Position numbers and translations under genes: made by a program. Below, one piece after another: positions 1 through 5,506 of a stretch of DNA of 5,987 nucleotides. This stretch comes from an uncultured Ruminococcus sp. (lineage in GTDB: Bacteria > Bacillota > Clostridia > Oscillospirales > Acutalibacteraceae), in the NCBI GenBank assembly GCA_902773165.1, contig CACYDO010000072.1, positions 1 to 5,987 on the forward strand, in the 5' to 3' direction. The stretch's first letter is position 1. The number at the start of each line of letters is the position of its first letter. The notes under the pieces are model-generated. The model was not told the origin of the DNA, searched no databases, and saw nothing but the letters and a program-made list of their open reading frames with translations.

Positions 1-825
1 GAAAACGGCGAGCTTAAGGAGTGCAGCGAGCGCACAGGTATCTGGGCGTGGAAACACCCCCACGAGGACGGCAGCGTGACTTATACAGAGCTGAAAGGCG
101 ACGTTCGCCTGAACGACGTAGATTTCGGCTATGTTCCAGAAAACATCGTACTTCACAACGTCAGCATATTTGCCGAACCCGGTCAGAAGGTCGCATTTGT
201 CGGCGCAACAGGCGCGGGAAAAACGACGATCACGAATCTTATCAATCGCTTCTACGATATTGCCGACGGCAAAATTCGCTATGACGGTATTAATATCAAC
301 AAGATCAAAAAAGCCGATCTGCGGCGTTCTCTCGGTATCGTTTTGCAGGAAACAAACCTGTTTACCGGAACGATCATGGATAATATCCGATACGGCAGAC
401 TGGACGCGACAGACGAGGAATGTATCGCTGCCGCAAAGCTTGCAAACGCCCACAGCTTTATTTCTCGTTTGCCCGACGGCTATAACACAATGATAGACGG
501 CACAGGCGGCAGTCTTTCCCAGGGTCAGAGGCAGCTTATTTCCATCGCGCGCGCAGCAGCGGCTGATCCGCCTGTTATGATACTCGATGAAGCAACGTCG
601 TCTATTGATACAAGAACGGAAGCGCTCGTTTCTAAGGGCATGGATTCCCTGATGAACGGCAGAACTGTTTTCGTTATTGCACATCGTCTTTCAACCGTCC
701 GCAATTCCGACGTAATAATGGTGCTGGAGCAGGGACATATTATAGAGAGAGGAAGCCACGACGAGCTTATTGCTAAAAAAGGTAAATATTACCAGCTTTA
801 CACAGGCGCTTTTGAGCTTGAGTAA
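1..825 (+). CDS. ABC exporter, C-terminal ATPase part (5' end outside window)
   Basis: The frame is open from base 1 and ends at TAA 823-825, giving 274 visible residues; full exporters of this kind have about 600-750, so the membrane domain lies upstream. In the visible fragment the nucleotide-binding domain is complete: A-loop Tyr44 (FGY), Walker A GATGAGKT 68-75, Q-loop Gln116, signature LSQGQ 172-176 (the common exporter variant of LSGGQ), Walker B VMILDE 192-197 with catalytic Glu197, D-loop SSID, and switch His228 in IAHRLST. These are the hallmarks of MsbA/LmrA-like type IV exporters, which pump lipids, peptides or drugs out across the cytoplasmic membrane. All ATPase residues look intact, so it should be active. 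Such exporters often work as heterodimers with a partner encoded next door; any partner would be upstream. The GTG at 76 is only an internal valine. The substrate cannot be inferred. Confidence 0.95.
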   Translation, partial: ENGELKECSERTGIWAWKHPHEDGSVTYTELKGDVRLNDVDFGYVPENIVLHNVSIFAEPGQKVAFVGATGAGKTTITNLINRFYDIADGKIRYDGININKIKKADLRRSLGIVLQETNLFTGTIMDNIRYGRLDATDEECIAAAKLANAHSFISRLPDGYNTMIDGTGGSLSQGQRQLISIARAAAADPPVMILDEATSSIDTRTEALVSKGMDSLMNGRTVFVIAHRLSTVRNSDVIMVLEQGHIIERGSHDELIAKKGKYYQLYTGAFELE

Positions 826-833
826 TATGCATA

Positions 834-862
834 TTGGTTAAGCAGCATTATTATTATATTTT
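834..862 (+). promoter_or_regulatory. weak candidate promoter for the adaptor gene
   Basis: TTGGTT at 834-839 and TATTTT at 857-862 are separated by 17 nt. They lie just after the exporter stop codon and upstream of the hairpin at 877-912. The match is modest and the stretch is AT-rich, so it could be chance. If real, the adaptor and permease genes would be transcribed independently of the exporter and the hairpin would sit in their leader. Confidence 0.25.
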
Positions 863-876
863 AAACACATAAACGC

Positions 877-912
877 AGCCCTTCCGGAAATAATAAGTTT
901 ACCGGGAGGGCT
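877..912 (+). promoter_or_regulatory. hairpin that includes the adaptor gene's ribosome site
   Basis: AGCCCTTCCGG (877-887) pairs over 11 positions with CCGGGAGGGCT (902-912), with one G-U pair, around a 14-nt AT-rich loop. The right arm contains GGGAGGG (904-910), the only plausible Shine-Dalgarno sequence for the ATG at 920 (9-nt spacing). The following bases GTTATTT form only a poor U-tract. It could be a weak terminator or attenuator after the exporter gene, or a structure limiting translation of the adaptor. The pairing is plain in the sequence; the function is inferred. Confidence 0.7.
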
Positions 913-919
913 GTTATTT

Positions 920-1861
920 ATGAAAAAATATGTAGCATTATTTCTTTTATCTGCTTCAATAATACTTATCGTGTTCGCCGTAGGATATACGCGTGTGGAA
1001 AATACAGAATTTGTCAAAGCCGTCAGGGTAGAGCGTGAAACTGCCGTTGAAAAGCTGAATTACAGCGGCACAATAGAGTATTCCGGCAGCAGTACGGTCA
1101 ATGCCGATGGCAGCGGAGTTGTACAGTCGGTATTTTTTAAAAACGGTGACCGCGTAGAGAAGGGCGAACCTATTCTTTCTGTCTGTGAAACGTATGCCGA
1201 TCTTTCCGGAAATGATCTGCTTTCATCAGTATTGACGGGCAGCGAATCGCTTTCTGATCTTGTAGGCAGCGGAGGCGCTGTAAACGTGTATTCAGCCGAA
1301 CGTTCGGGAAGGATAAGCGGACTTGATCTGGACAGCGGCGGTCTGTATATGAAGGGGCAGACGCTTTTTAAGATATCCGATGAAAGCTCCTTTCAGGTGC
1401 AGCTGAATATTCCAGAAAAGGATATCTCAAAAATAAAAAAGGGTCAGAAGGCTACGATAGATTGTAAAGCGGCTGCAAACGTGTTTCAAGGCGAAGTTGC
1501 TGAAATATCCGACAGCGCAAAACAAACAAGCACGCAGTCAGGCAAGCTCACTACCGTTCGCGTAATCGTAAAGCTGACGTCGGGTGCAGATTCTCTCAAA
1601 CCCGGCTACACTGCGGACTGCACTATTATTACCGCGATGCGTGAAAACACGCTCCTTGCGCCGTATTCCTCGATTGCATACGATAGCGACGGCGGCGCTT
1701 ACGTTTATATATCCGAGGGTCATTCCGTTGAGCGCAGAAGCGTTAAAACGGGTACGGAGTATTCCAACGGCATAGAGATAACCGAGGGGATTTCCGAAGG
1801 GGATATAATAGTTTACGACGCGGATAAGGTCGAAAACGAAAAACGGACGGTTGCGAGGTGA
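920..1861 (+). CDS. membrane-fusion adaptor (HlyD/MacA-like, efflux periplasmic-adaptor family)
   Basis: A 313-residue protein with an N-terminal membrane anchor (about residues 5-23, no lipobox Cys) and the rest outside the membrane. Domain order fits an MFP adaptor: first lipoyl half (64-88, GSGVVQSVFFKNGDRVEKGE), a short linker (89-121), second lipoyl half (122-154, SGRISGL...KGQTLFKISD), a beta-barrel (about 158-236, ending LKPGYTADC), and a membrane-proximal domain (about 237-303). The linker replaces the long alpha-helical hairpin that contacts TolC in Gram-negatives; it is only about 30 residues, Ser/Gly-rich and without a coiled coil, as expected where there is no outer membrane. It should couple to the permease encoded 4 nt downstream. 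The start is ATG 920, preceded by GGGAGGG inside a hairpin. The transported substrate is unknown. Confidence 0.88.
   Translation: MKKYVALFLLSASIILIVFAVGYTRVENTEFVKAVRVERETAVEKLNYSGTIEYSGSSTVNADGSGVVQSVFFKNGDRVEKGEPILSVCETYADLSGNDLLSSVLTGSESLSDLVGSGGAVNVYSAERSGRISGLDLDSGGLYMKGQTLFKISDESSFQVQLNIPEKDISKIKKGQKATIDCKAAANVFQGEVAEISDSAKQTSTQSGKLTTVRVIVKLTSGADSLKPGYTADCTIITAMRENTLLAPYSSIAYDSDGGAYVYISEGHSVERRSVKTGTEYSNGIEITEGISEGDIIVYDADKVENEKRTVAR
1855..1858 (+). promoter_or_regulatory. ribosome site of the permease, inside the adaptor gene
   Basis: GAGG at 1855-1858 lies in the last codons of the adaptor gene, 7 nt before ATG 1866. This spacing fixes the permease start at 1866. The TTG at 1851 in the same frame precedes the site and cannot use it. 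The arrangement suggests translational coupling to the adaptor. Confidence 0.7.
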
Positions 1862-1865
1862 GCGA

Positions 1866-3011
1866 ATGTACAGTAAGCTGAAATTTACTGCAAAATGCCT
1901 GATGGAAAACAGGCTGCGTTTTTTTCTTACCGTTCTGAGTATCACCGTTGCGGTTGCTTCTGTTCTTCTGATCGGTGCGGTAAGCCGCTTCGGAGTTTCC
2001 GCTGTCTGGGCTGAGCTTGACAGCCTGGGCATGAACGGATTGATCGTAACGTCGGAAAACGGCTCTTTAGGCAATAAAGAGGTGGATACTTTAGGTTCTA
2101 TAAACGGCGTAGATAAAGCCGCGCCCGTAACTGTAGATGCGTCCAAGGTTTTTGTCGGTTCGGAGGAAACGAACGCAATGATCTGGGGTATCGACGAAAA
2201 TGCCGAGGACGTGGTTTCGTTTGAACTTCTTTACGGCAGATTTATCGACAAGGGCGATATTGCTGCAAATAAAAAGGTTTGCATGGTAGATCAATCTCTT
2301 GCTGTGGAGCTTTACGGCCACGAAAACATTGTCGGAAGGTCGGTAGATCTGCTGTGTTCCGGTGCGATACAGAGCTTTTCGGTAGTAGGTGTTGTCAAAA
2401 CGGGAAAGGGCATAATGCAGTCTTTGATGGGGAATTATTTTCCTGCATTTTTGTATGCGCCGTATACAGCTTTTCACACATCGCCAGATTATACTCAGGT
2501 ATTTTTGAAAACGGACGGTAATGCCGATTCCGAAGCGATAGGCAGAAGCGTTAAGCAGAAGCTCGGCTCAGGAACGACAGTTGCCGATCTTGCCGGGCAG
2601 AAGGGTGCGCTTGAAAGCATGCTGGGCGTTGTGACGAATATTCTGACGGTAATAGGCGGTATATCTCTGCTTGTTTCGGGGATCAGCATAATGAATATAA
2701 TGCTGATATCCGTGGGGGAGAGAACAAAGGAAATCGGGATAAAGCGGTCTATCGGCGCTGCCGGTTCGGATATTATGCTTGATTTTTTACTTGAAGCCGT
2801 CATAATAGCCTTAGCGGGAACAGCTATGGGAATAGCTATCGCCTCGGCAATAGCTATTGCTGCAAGTATAATCCTGCATGCGCATATTTCCGTAACGCTC
2901 TCTTCAATGGCGTTGGCAGTAGCTGCTGCGCTTGTACTTGGCATTATATTCGGAATTTTTCCGGCATATAAAGCTTCTCGCTTCAAGCCTGTTGACGCTC
3001 TGAGGAGATAG
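1866..3011 (+). CDS. MacB/FtsX-type ABC permease
   Basis: A 381-residue membrane protein with MacB-like layout: TM1 at about 19-39, an extracytoplasmic MacB_PCD-type domain (about 40-250), then three C-terminal helices (about 256-282, 308-335, 346-366) forming the FtsX domain. Characteristic motifs are the cytoplasmic loop ERTKEIGIKRSIGA (285-298), which contacts the ATPase, and the C-terminal FPAYKASRFKPVDALR (365-380). Members of this family are mechanotransmitters: the ATPase drives movement of the outer domain and the adaptor rather than passage through a channel. The gene starts 4 nt after the adaptor stop and is surely co-transcribed with it. No LolD/MacB-type ATPase gene lies between or after them, although that is the usual companion. 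The fused exporter ATPase upstream belongs to another ABC type and is an unlikely substitute. The start is ATG 1866. Confidence 0.92.
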   Translation: MYSKLKFTAKCLMENRLRFFLTVLSITVAVASVLLIGAVSRFGVSAVWAELDSLGMNGLIVTSENGSLGNKEVDTLGSINGVDKAAPVTVDASKVFVGSEETNAMIWGIDENAEDVVSFELLYGRFIDKGDIAANKKVCMVDQSLAVELYGHENIVGRSVDLLCSGAIQSFSVVGVVKTGKGIMQSLMGNYFPAFLYAPYTAFHTSPDYTQVFLKTDGNADSEAIGRSVKQKLGSGTTVADLAGQKGALESMLGVVTNILTVIGGISLLVSGISIMNIMLISVGERTKEIGIKRSIGAAGSDIMLDFLLEAVIIALAGTAMGIAIASAIAIAASIILHAHISVTLSSMALAVAAALVLGIIFGIFPAYKASRFKPVDALRR

Positions 3012-3024
3012 ATCGTTTACCTTG

Positions 3025-3059
3025 AAAGAAAAAAGTGGCTGCCTTTTCCGGCAGCCACT
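3025..3059 (-). terminator. intrinsic terminator of the DUF3592-like gene, perhaps bidirectional
   Basis: AGTGGCTGCC (3034-3043) and GGCAGCCACT (3050-3059) form a perfect 10-bp stem with a 6-nt loop. Read on the minus strand it is followed by TTTTTCTTTC, a good U-tract, and begins 4 nt after the minus-strand stop codon. On the plus strand the following GATTCTATC is a poor U-tract, so it would end the permease transcript less well. No other terminator for the permease is visible. Confidence 0.85.
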
Positions 3060-3063
3060 GATT

Positions 3064-3774
3064 CTATCTGAACTTTTTAATTTTTGTAACTCCGCCTCTC
3101 GTATATACCCATCTTTCACCATTTACGCACTCGATAAAAACCTTAATGCCAAGAAAAATGCCGATAGTTGGCAGAATGGGAAATAACCACTCTATCAAAA
3201 GCGGATAGGGCGACGCGGCGAGGTAAGATTGTTCCGGGTCATTTGGGTCAAAATACACTGTTACTTTAGTTCCCTTGCTCTCCCGATCGAATGCACCGAT
3301 ATTATGTGCTGTTGAGGGAGGCAACTCTTGCAAACCCTCATATTTTTTGCCTTCGTAATAGAATTTATATATGATATCTACACGATCAGCTTTGAAGTCT
3401 GAATTGTCTTCGAATACATGCGTCATTACACCTTCCACCTGGTCGTATGTCTTGATCGTGTCTTCTTCAAACTTTGCCGTTTGATAATGGGTAACTGTGA
3501 TAGCCAGTGAGTAAATTATCATTACAACACAAAGGAGGACAATTATAAGAAGATCCCTGATACCGTCCTTCCATGTTGACGGTCTTGCGTCGGGATATAT
3601 TTTTTTTAAAAGCTCAGGGGAGCTGGCACCTCTGAACATAGGGTCGATGTATGAAGAACGGGAGCTGCTTGTCGGAGAATATGATGTATCCTCTGTAGGA
3701 TCTGACGGCTCATCAAGATAGGAAAAATCTACAGAATGATCGTAAGATGTTCCATCTGATTTAATGTCTTTCAT
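3064..3774 (-). CDS. two-TM membrane protein with DUF3592-like extracellular domain
   Basis: A 236-residue protein of unknown role. Residues 1-70 are hydrophilic and rich in Ser, Asp, Pro and Tyr (for example SYSPTSSSRSSY at 31-42), probably disordered and cytoplasmic. TM1 lies at about 73-95 and TM2 at about 192-216, with a roughly 95-residue domain between them. That domain has beta-type patterning (RVDIIYKFYYEGKKYEG, then TKVTVYFDPNDPEQSYL), and the 'VxVYFDPNDP' stretch is typical of DUF3592 proteins as I remember the family. The C-terminal tail is basic (KIKKFR). The ATG at 3774 has AGAAAGGA 12 nt upstream, a rather long spacing. It follows the LCP gene in the same direction but across a terminator hairpin, so it is probably not tightly co-expressed. 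The DUF3592 call is from pattern recognition and the function is unknown. Confidence 0.8.
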   Translation of the reverse strand: MKDIKSDGTSYDHSVDFSYLDEPSDPTEDTSYSPTSSSRSSYIDPMFRGASSPELLKKIYPDARPSTWKDGIRDLLIIVLLCVVMIIYSLAITVTHYQTAKFEEDTIKTYDQVEGVMTHVFEDNSDFKADRVDIIYKFYYEGKKYEGLQELPPSTAHNIGAFDRESKGTKVTVYFDPNDPEQSYLAASPYPLLIEWLFPILPTIGIFLGIKVFIECVNGERWVYTRGGVTKIKKFR

Positions 3775-3806
3775 TTAGCGTAATTATCCTTTCTGTAAGA
3801 TAATTC

Positions 3807-3848
3807 AAAAAACGTTGACCGAGCAGCTTTTTTTCGGGCTGCCCGGTC
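3807..3848 (-). terminator. intrinsic terminator after the LCP gene
   Basis: GACCGAGCAGC (3817-3827) and GCTGCCCGGTC (3838-3848) form an 11-position stem. In minus-strand RNA the one non-Watson-Crick position is a G-U pair; in plus-strand RNA it is an A-C mismatch, which favours a minus-strand role. T-runs flank both sides: minus-strand AACGTTTTTT after the stem, and plus-strand TTTTTT directly after it. It lies 36 nt beyond the LCP stop codon and before the DUF3592-like gene. Confidence 0.75.
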
Positions 3849-3883
3849 TTTTTTAGCGGGCATAGTGTGACAGCCCTTTTTTA

Positions 3884-5071
3884 TCAATTAAGATCAATCG
3901 TCGTGTAACCTTCCTCTGCGTCCGTAACCAACTCTTCATAAACGAAAACAGCAAGATCCTTGCGTTCTGCGTTCCAGTCGATCACGTCCAGGGTAGACAT
4001 TCCGTAATGCCAGCCGGCGTCATAGTTACCGTCCTCGGGAATACGGTGCTCTACCATATCGTAGGAAAGGTATGTAAGCGAGTTTGCAACAAGCGTTGTG
4101 ATCTCGTTCTTTTTAAGATTTGTCGTGATAAGCGGTCCTATCTGATCTACTATACTGATGATATCTGTTATAGAAGCAGAACGCATATCATCTGTAAGCT
4201 TTTTGAGAAGCTTACGCTGTCTTTGTGTACGGTCAAAGTCGCTTCCCGAAAAGCCTTCATCGGCGTCGCCTCTGTCACGTGCATACCACAGAGCCTGTCT
4301 GCCGTTAAGATGTACTATTCCGGGATCGGCAACGATCTCGTGGCGCGTTTCAACCTGGTGATTTTTCCAGCACTGCCAGTTGATATAGTCGATCTCTTCT
4401 TCATTAAGCTCAATATCAATGCCGCCCAGTGTGTCGATGATAGAGCGGAAGCTTGCAAAATCTACGATCGCATAGCGGTCTATATTAACGCCGAAATTCT
4501 GCTCGATGGTTTCTATCGCAAGCTTCGGGCCGCCGTAGGCGTAGGAGTGGTTAAGCTTACTGTATCCATAATCGGGAATATAGACCCAAAGGTCACGCAT
4601 GAAGGACGTAAGCTTCAGCTTTTTGTGTCGGTTGTCAACCGACAGCATTATCATCGTATCGCTTCGCTGACTTGTACCATCGTTTTTGTCTGCGCCGAAC
4701 AGCATAACGTTGAGCACCATAGGGTCGTTAAGCAGCTGACCCTCTTCAAAGCTCATGTTAACGTATCCGCCGTTCAGGTCGATATCGTACTTTTTTGCGT
4801 CACGGCGCTGCTGTGCGTCAAAATCGCCGCTTTCGTCAAAATCGCCCGTATCGCTGTAATTAAGCGAATCGATCGTTTTGTAGTAATAAATGAAGCCCGA
4901 GCCTGTTATCATCAGAATAACAGCCAGTACGATCACAATAATATTGCGAATGAGCAGCTTTTTGCGCCTTTTTGCTTTTCTATTCGGTCTTGCCGCAGGC
5001 TTGGGCGCATCGTCATAGCTGCCGAGAATATCATAGCTCTCTTCTTTTTTATTATTATTTTTCTTTGCCAT
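3884..5071 (-). CDS. LytR-CpsA-Psr (LCP) family cell-wall glycopolymer ligase
   Basis: A 395-residue type II membrane protein. LCP enzymes transfer undecaprenyl-linked glycopolymers (teichoic acids, capsule) to peptidoglycan on the outer face of the membrane. The layout is a Lys-rich cytoplasmic tail (1-40), one TM helix (about 41-63), an acidic linker containing a repeated GDFD (76-85), then the LCP domain (about 118-295). Visible conserved parts are RSDTM (136-140), SFMRDLWVYIP (156-166) with Arg159, KLNHSYAYGG (172-181), NIDRYAIVDF (196-205), LGGIDIEL (215-222), LNGRQALWYARDR (255-267) and DFDRTQRQR (278-286). The arginines and aspartates match those that bind the polyprenyl pyrophosphate and Mg2+ in this family. 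Residues 296-395 form a C-terminal extension without a recognised domain. The start is ATG 5071, with AAAGGAAA placing AGGA 8 nt upstream; the in-frame TTG at 5077 would be too close. Which polymer it transfers is unknown. Confidence 0.95.
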   Translation of the reverse strand: MAKKNNNKKEESYDILGSYDDAPKPAARPNRKAKRRKKLLIRNIIVIVLAVILMITGSGFIYYYKTIDSLNYSDTGDFDESGDFDAQQRRDAKKYDIDLNGGYVNMSFEEGQLLNDPMVLNVMLFGADKNDGTSQRSDTMIMLSVDNRHKKLKLTSFMRDLWVYIPDYGYSKLNHSYAYGGPKLAIETIEQNFGVNIDRYAIVDFASFRSIIDTLGGIDIELNEEEIDYINWQCWKNHQVETRHEIVADPGIVHLNGRQALWYARDRGDADEGFSGSDFDRTQRQRKLLKKLTDDMRSASITDIISIVDQIGPLITTNLKKNEITTLVANSLTYLSYDMVEHRIPEDGNYDAGWHYGMSTLDVIDWNAERKDLAVFVYEELVTDAEEGYTTIDLN

Positions 5072-5097
5072 GGGCAATTTCCTTTCACATAGAAAAT

Positions 5098-5119
5098 GAC
5101 CGACAGAATATAGTCAGTC
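5098..5119 (-). promoter_or_regulatory. stem-loop at the 5' end of the LCP transcript
   Basis: On the minus strand GACTGAC (5119-5113) pairs with GTCGGTC (5104-5098), with one U-G pair and an 8-nt loop. If the promoter at 5129-5134 is right, the transcript begins about 2-4 nt before this stem. Such 5'-terminal stems are known to protect mRNAs from decay in Firmicutes; that role here is inference. Confidence 0.4.
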
Positions 5120-5128
5120 CGTTTCTAT

Positions 5129-5134
5129 ATTATA
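5129..5134 (-). promoter_or_regulatory. -10 element of the LCP gene promoter
   Basis: A perfect TATAAT reads on the minus strand at 5134-5129, about 57 nt before ATG 5071. There is no good -35 hexamer 16-18 nt upstream (ATTATA is found there). Several other TATAAT-like strings occur nearby in this AT-rich stretch, so the assignment is tentative. Confidence 0.4.
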
Positions 5135-5370
5135 ATCTCTTTTATAAATTTTATAATTACTTTATAGAATTATAATTTGTCGAATTATAACATTTTTTTA
5201 TTTGCTAATTTGTGCATAAAATCCTATTAATATCTGAACAAGTTACCGATTGCATTTTTTACTGGCAGATCTCATATTTTTTCAATCACTTACTAGATAG
5301 ACCGTTTTTTTATTATTAAAGAATAATTGTAAATATTGAACTAAATACAACGGTAATATTTGTATACAAC
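5135..5370. other. AT-rich non-coding stretch between divergent genes
   Basis: This is the larger part of the 435-nt gap between the LCP gene and the small NrdD-tail gene. I see no convincing reading frame, ribosome site, tRNA or recognisable riboswitch on either strand. It is markedly richer in A and T than the flanking genes, with many TATAA/TTATAA strings at 5135-5190 and T-runs at 5192-5198, 5255-5260, 5277-5282 and 5304-5311. A 7-bp inverted repeat AAATATT/AATATTT (5331-5337 and 5355-5361) could be chance in such sequence. The palindrome TGTATACA (5361-5368) abuts the dyad at 5371. Confidence 0.6.
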
Positions 5371-5385
5371 GCTGTAAATTACAGC
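5371..5385. promoter_or_regulatory. dyad-symmetric operator candidate
   Basis: GCTGTAA (5371-5377) and TTACAGC (5379-5385) are perfect inverted arms around one central base. The site lies about 44 bp upstream of the -35 element of the small NrdD-tail gene, where an activator or a DNA-looping repressor could bind. A 15-bp dyad with perfect 7-bp arms stands out in this AT-rich sequence. The binding protein is not known; it does not look like the NrdR box or the FNR site as I know them. Confidence 0.4.
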
Positions 5386-5420
5386 AATATAGAAGATATG
5401 CAAATGCTAAATTTAAGAAT

Positions 5421-5437
5421 GATTACTATTGATTACT
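5421..5437 (+). repeat. direct repeat GATTACT, 10-bp period
   Basis: GATTACT occurs at 5421-5427 and again at 5431-5437, one helical turn apart. The second copy overlaps the -35 hexamer (5429-5434). Such spacing suits binding of a regulator on one face of the DNA next to RNA polymerase, but two 7-bp copies in AT-rich DNA may be coincidence. Confidence 0.3.
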
Positions 5438-5457
5438 TCTGCTTTTTGTGATATAAT
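5429..5457 (+). promoter_or_regulatory. sigma-A-type promoter of the small NrdD-tail gene
   Basis: TTGATT (5429-5434), a 17-nt spacer and a perfect TATAAT (5452-5457) preceded by TGA, which makes an extended -10 element. Transcription should start near 5464, giving a leader of about 43 nt before ATG 5507. It is the best promoter in the window and implies strong expression under housekeeping sigma factor. Confidence 0.75.
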
Positions 5458-5490
5458 AGAATTATCGGAAATGTTATATATAAGACAGAT

Positions 5491-5498
5491 AAAGGAGG
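5491..5498 (+). promoter_or_regulatory. strong ribosome site that fixes the start at 5507
   Basis: AAAGGAGG ends 8 nt before ATG 5507. An in-frame TTG at 5429 would extend the protein by 26 residues, but it lies within the -35 element and has no ribosome site, so 5507 is the start. Confidence 0.9.
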
Positions 5499-5506
5499 AC
5501 ACTGAA

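Noticed and set aside
1..825. The upstream exporter ATPase as motor of the MacB-like permease
   Set aside because: It has the features of an exporter half-transporter whose ATPase follows its own membrane domain; MacB/FtsX permeases use a different, LolD-like ATPase.
1538..2146. 202-codon minus-strand frame across the adaptor-permease junction
   Set aside because: It overlaps two clear genes, and its Arg- and Thr-rich translation looks like an antisense reading.
5072..5077. TTG 5077 as start of the LCP gene
   Set aside because: It would leave only 2 nt between AGGA and the start codon; ATG 5071 has an 8-nt spacing.
4007..5092. 361-codon open frame on the plus strand opposite the LCP gene
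   Set aside because: It is the antisense shadow of a well-supported LCP gene; its translation has no recognisable domain and it has no ribosome site of its own.
5135..5370. Riboswitch or small RNA in the long AT-rich spacer
   Set aside because: No conserved riboswitch core, no strong GC-rich stem and no terminator were found; the many TATAA strings are expected by composition.
5429..5506. Longer form of the NrdD-tail protein starting at TTG 5429
   Set aside because: That TTG is the first half of the -35 hexamer, so it is not transcribed from this promoter; ATG 5507 has an ideal ribosome site.
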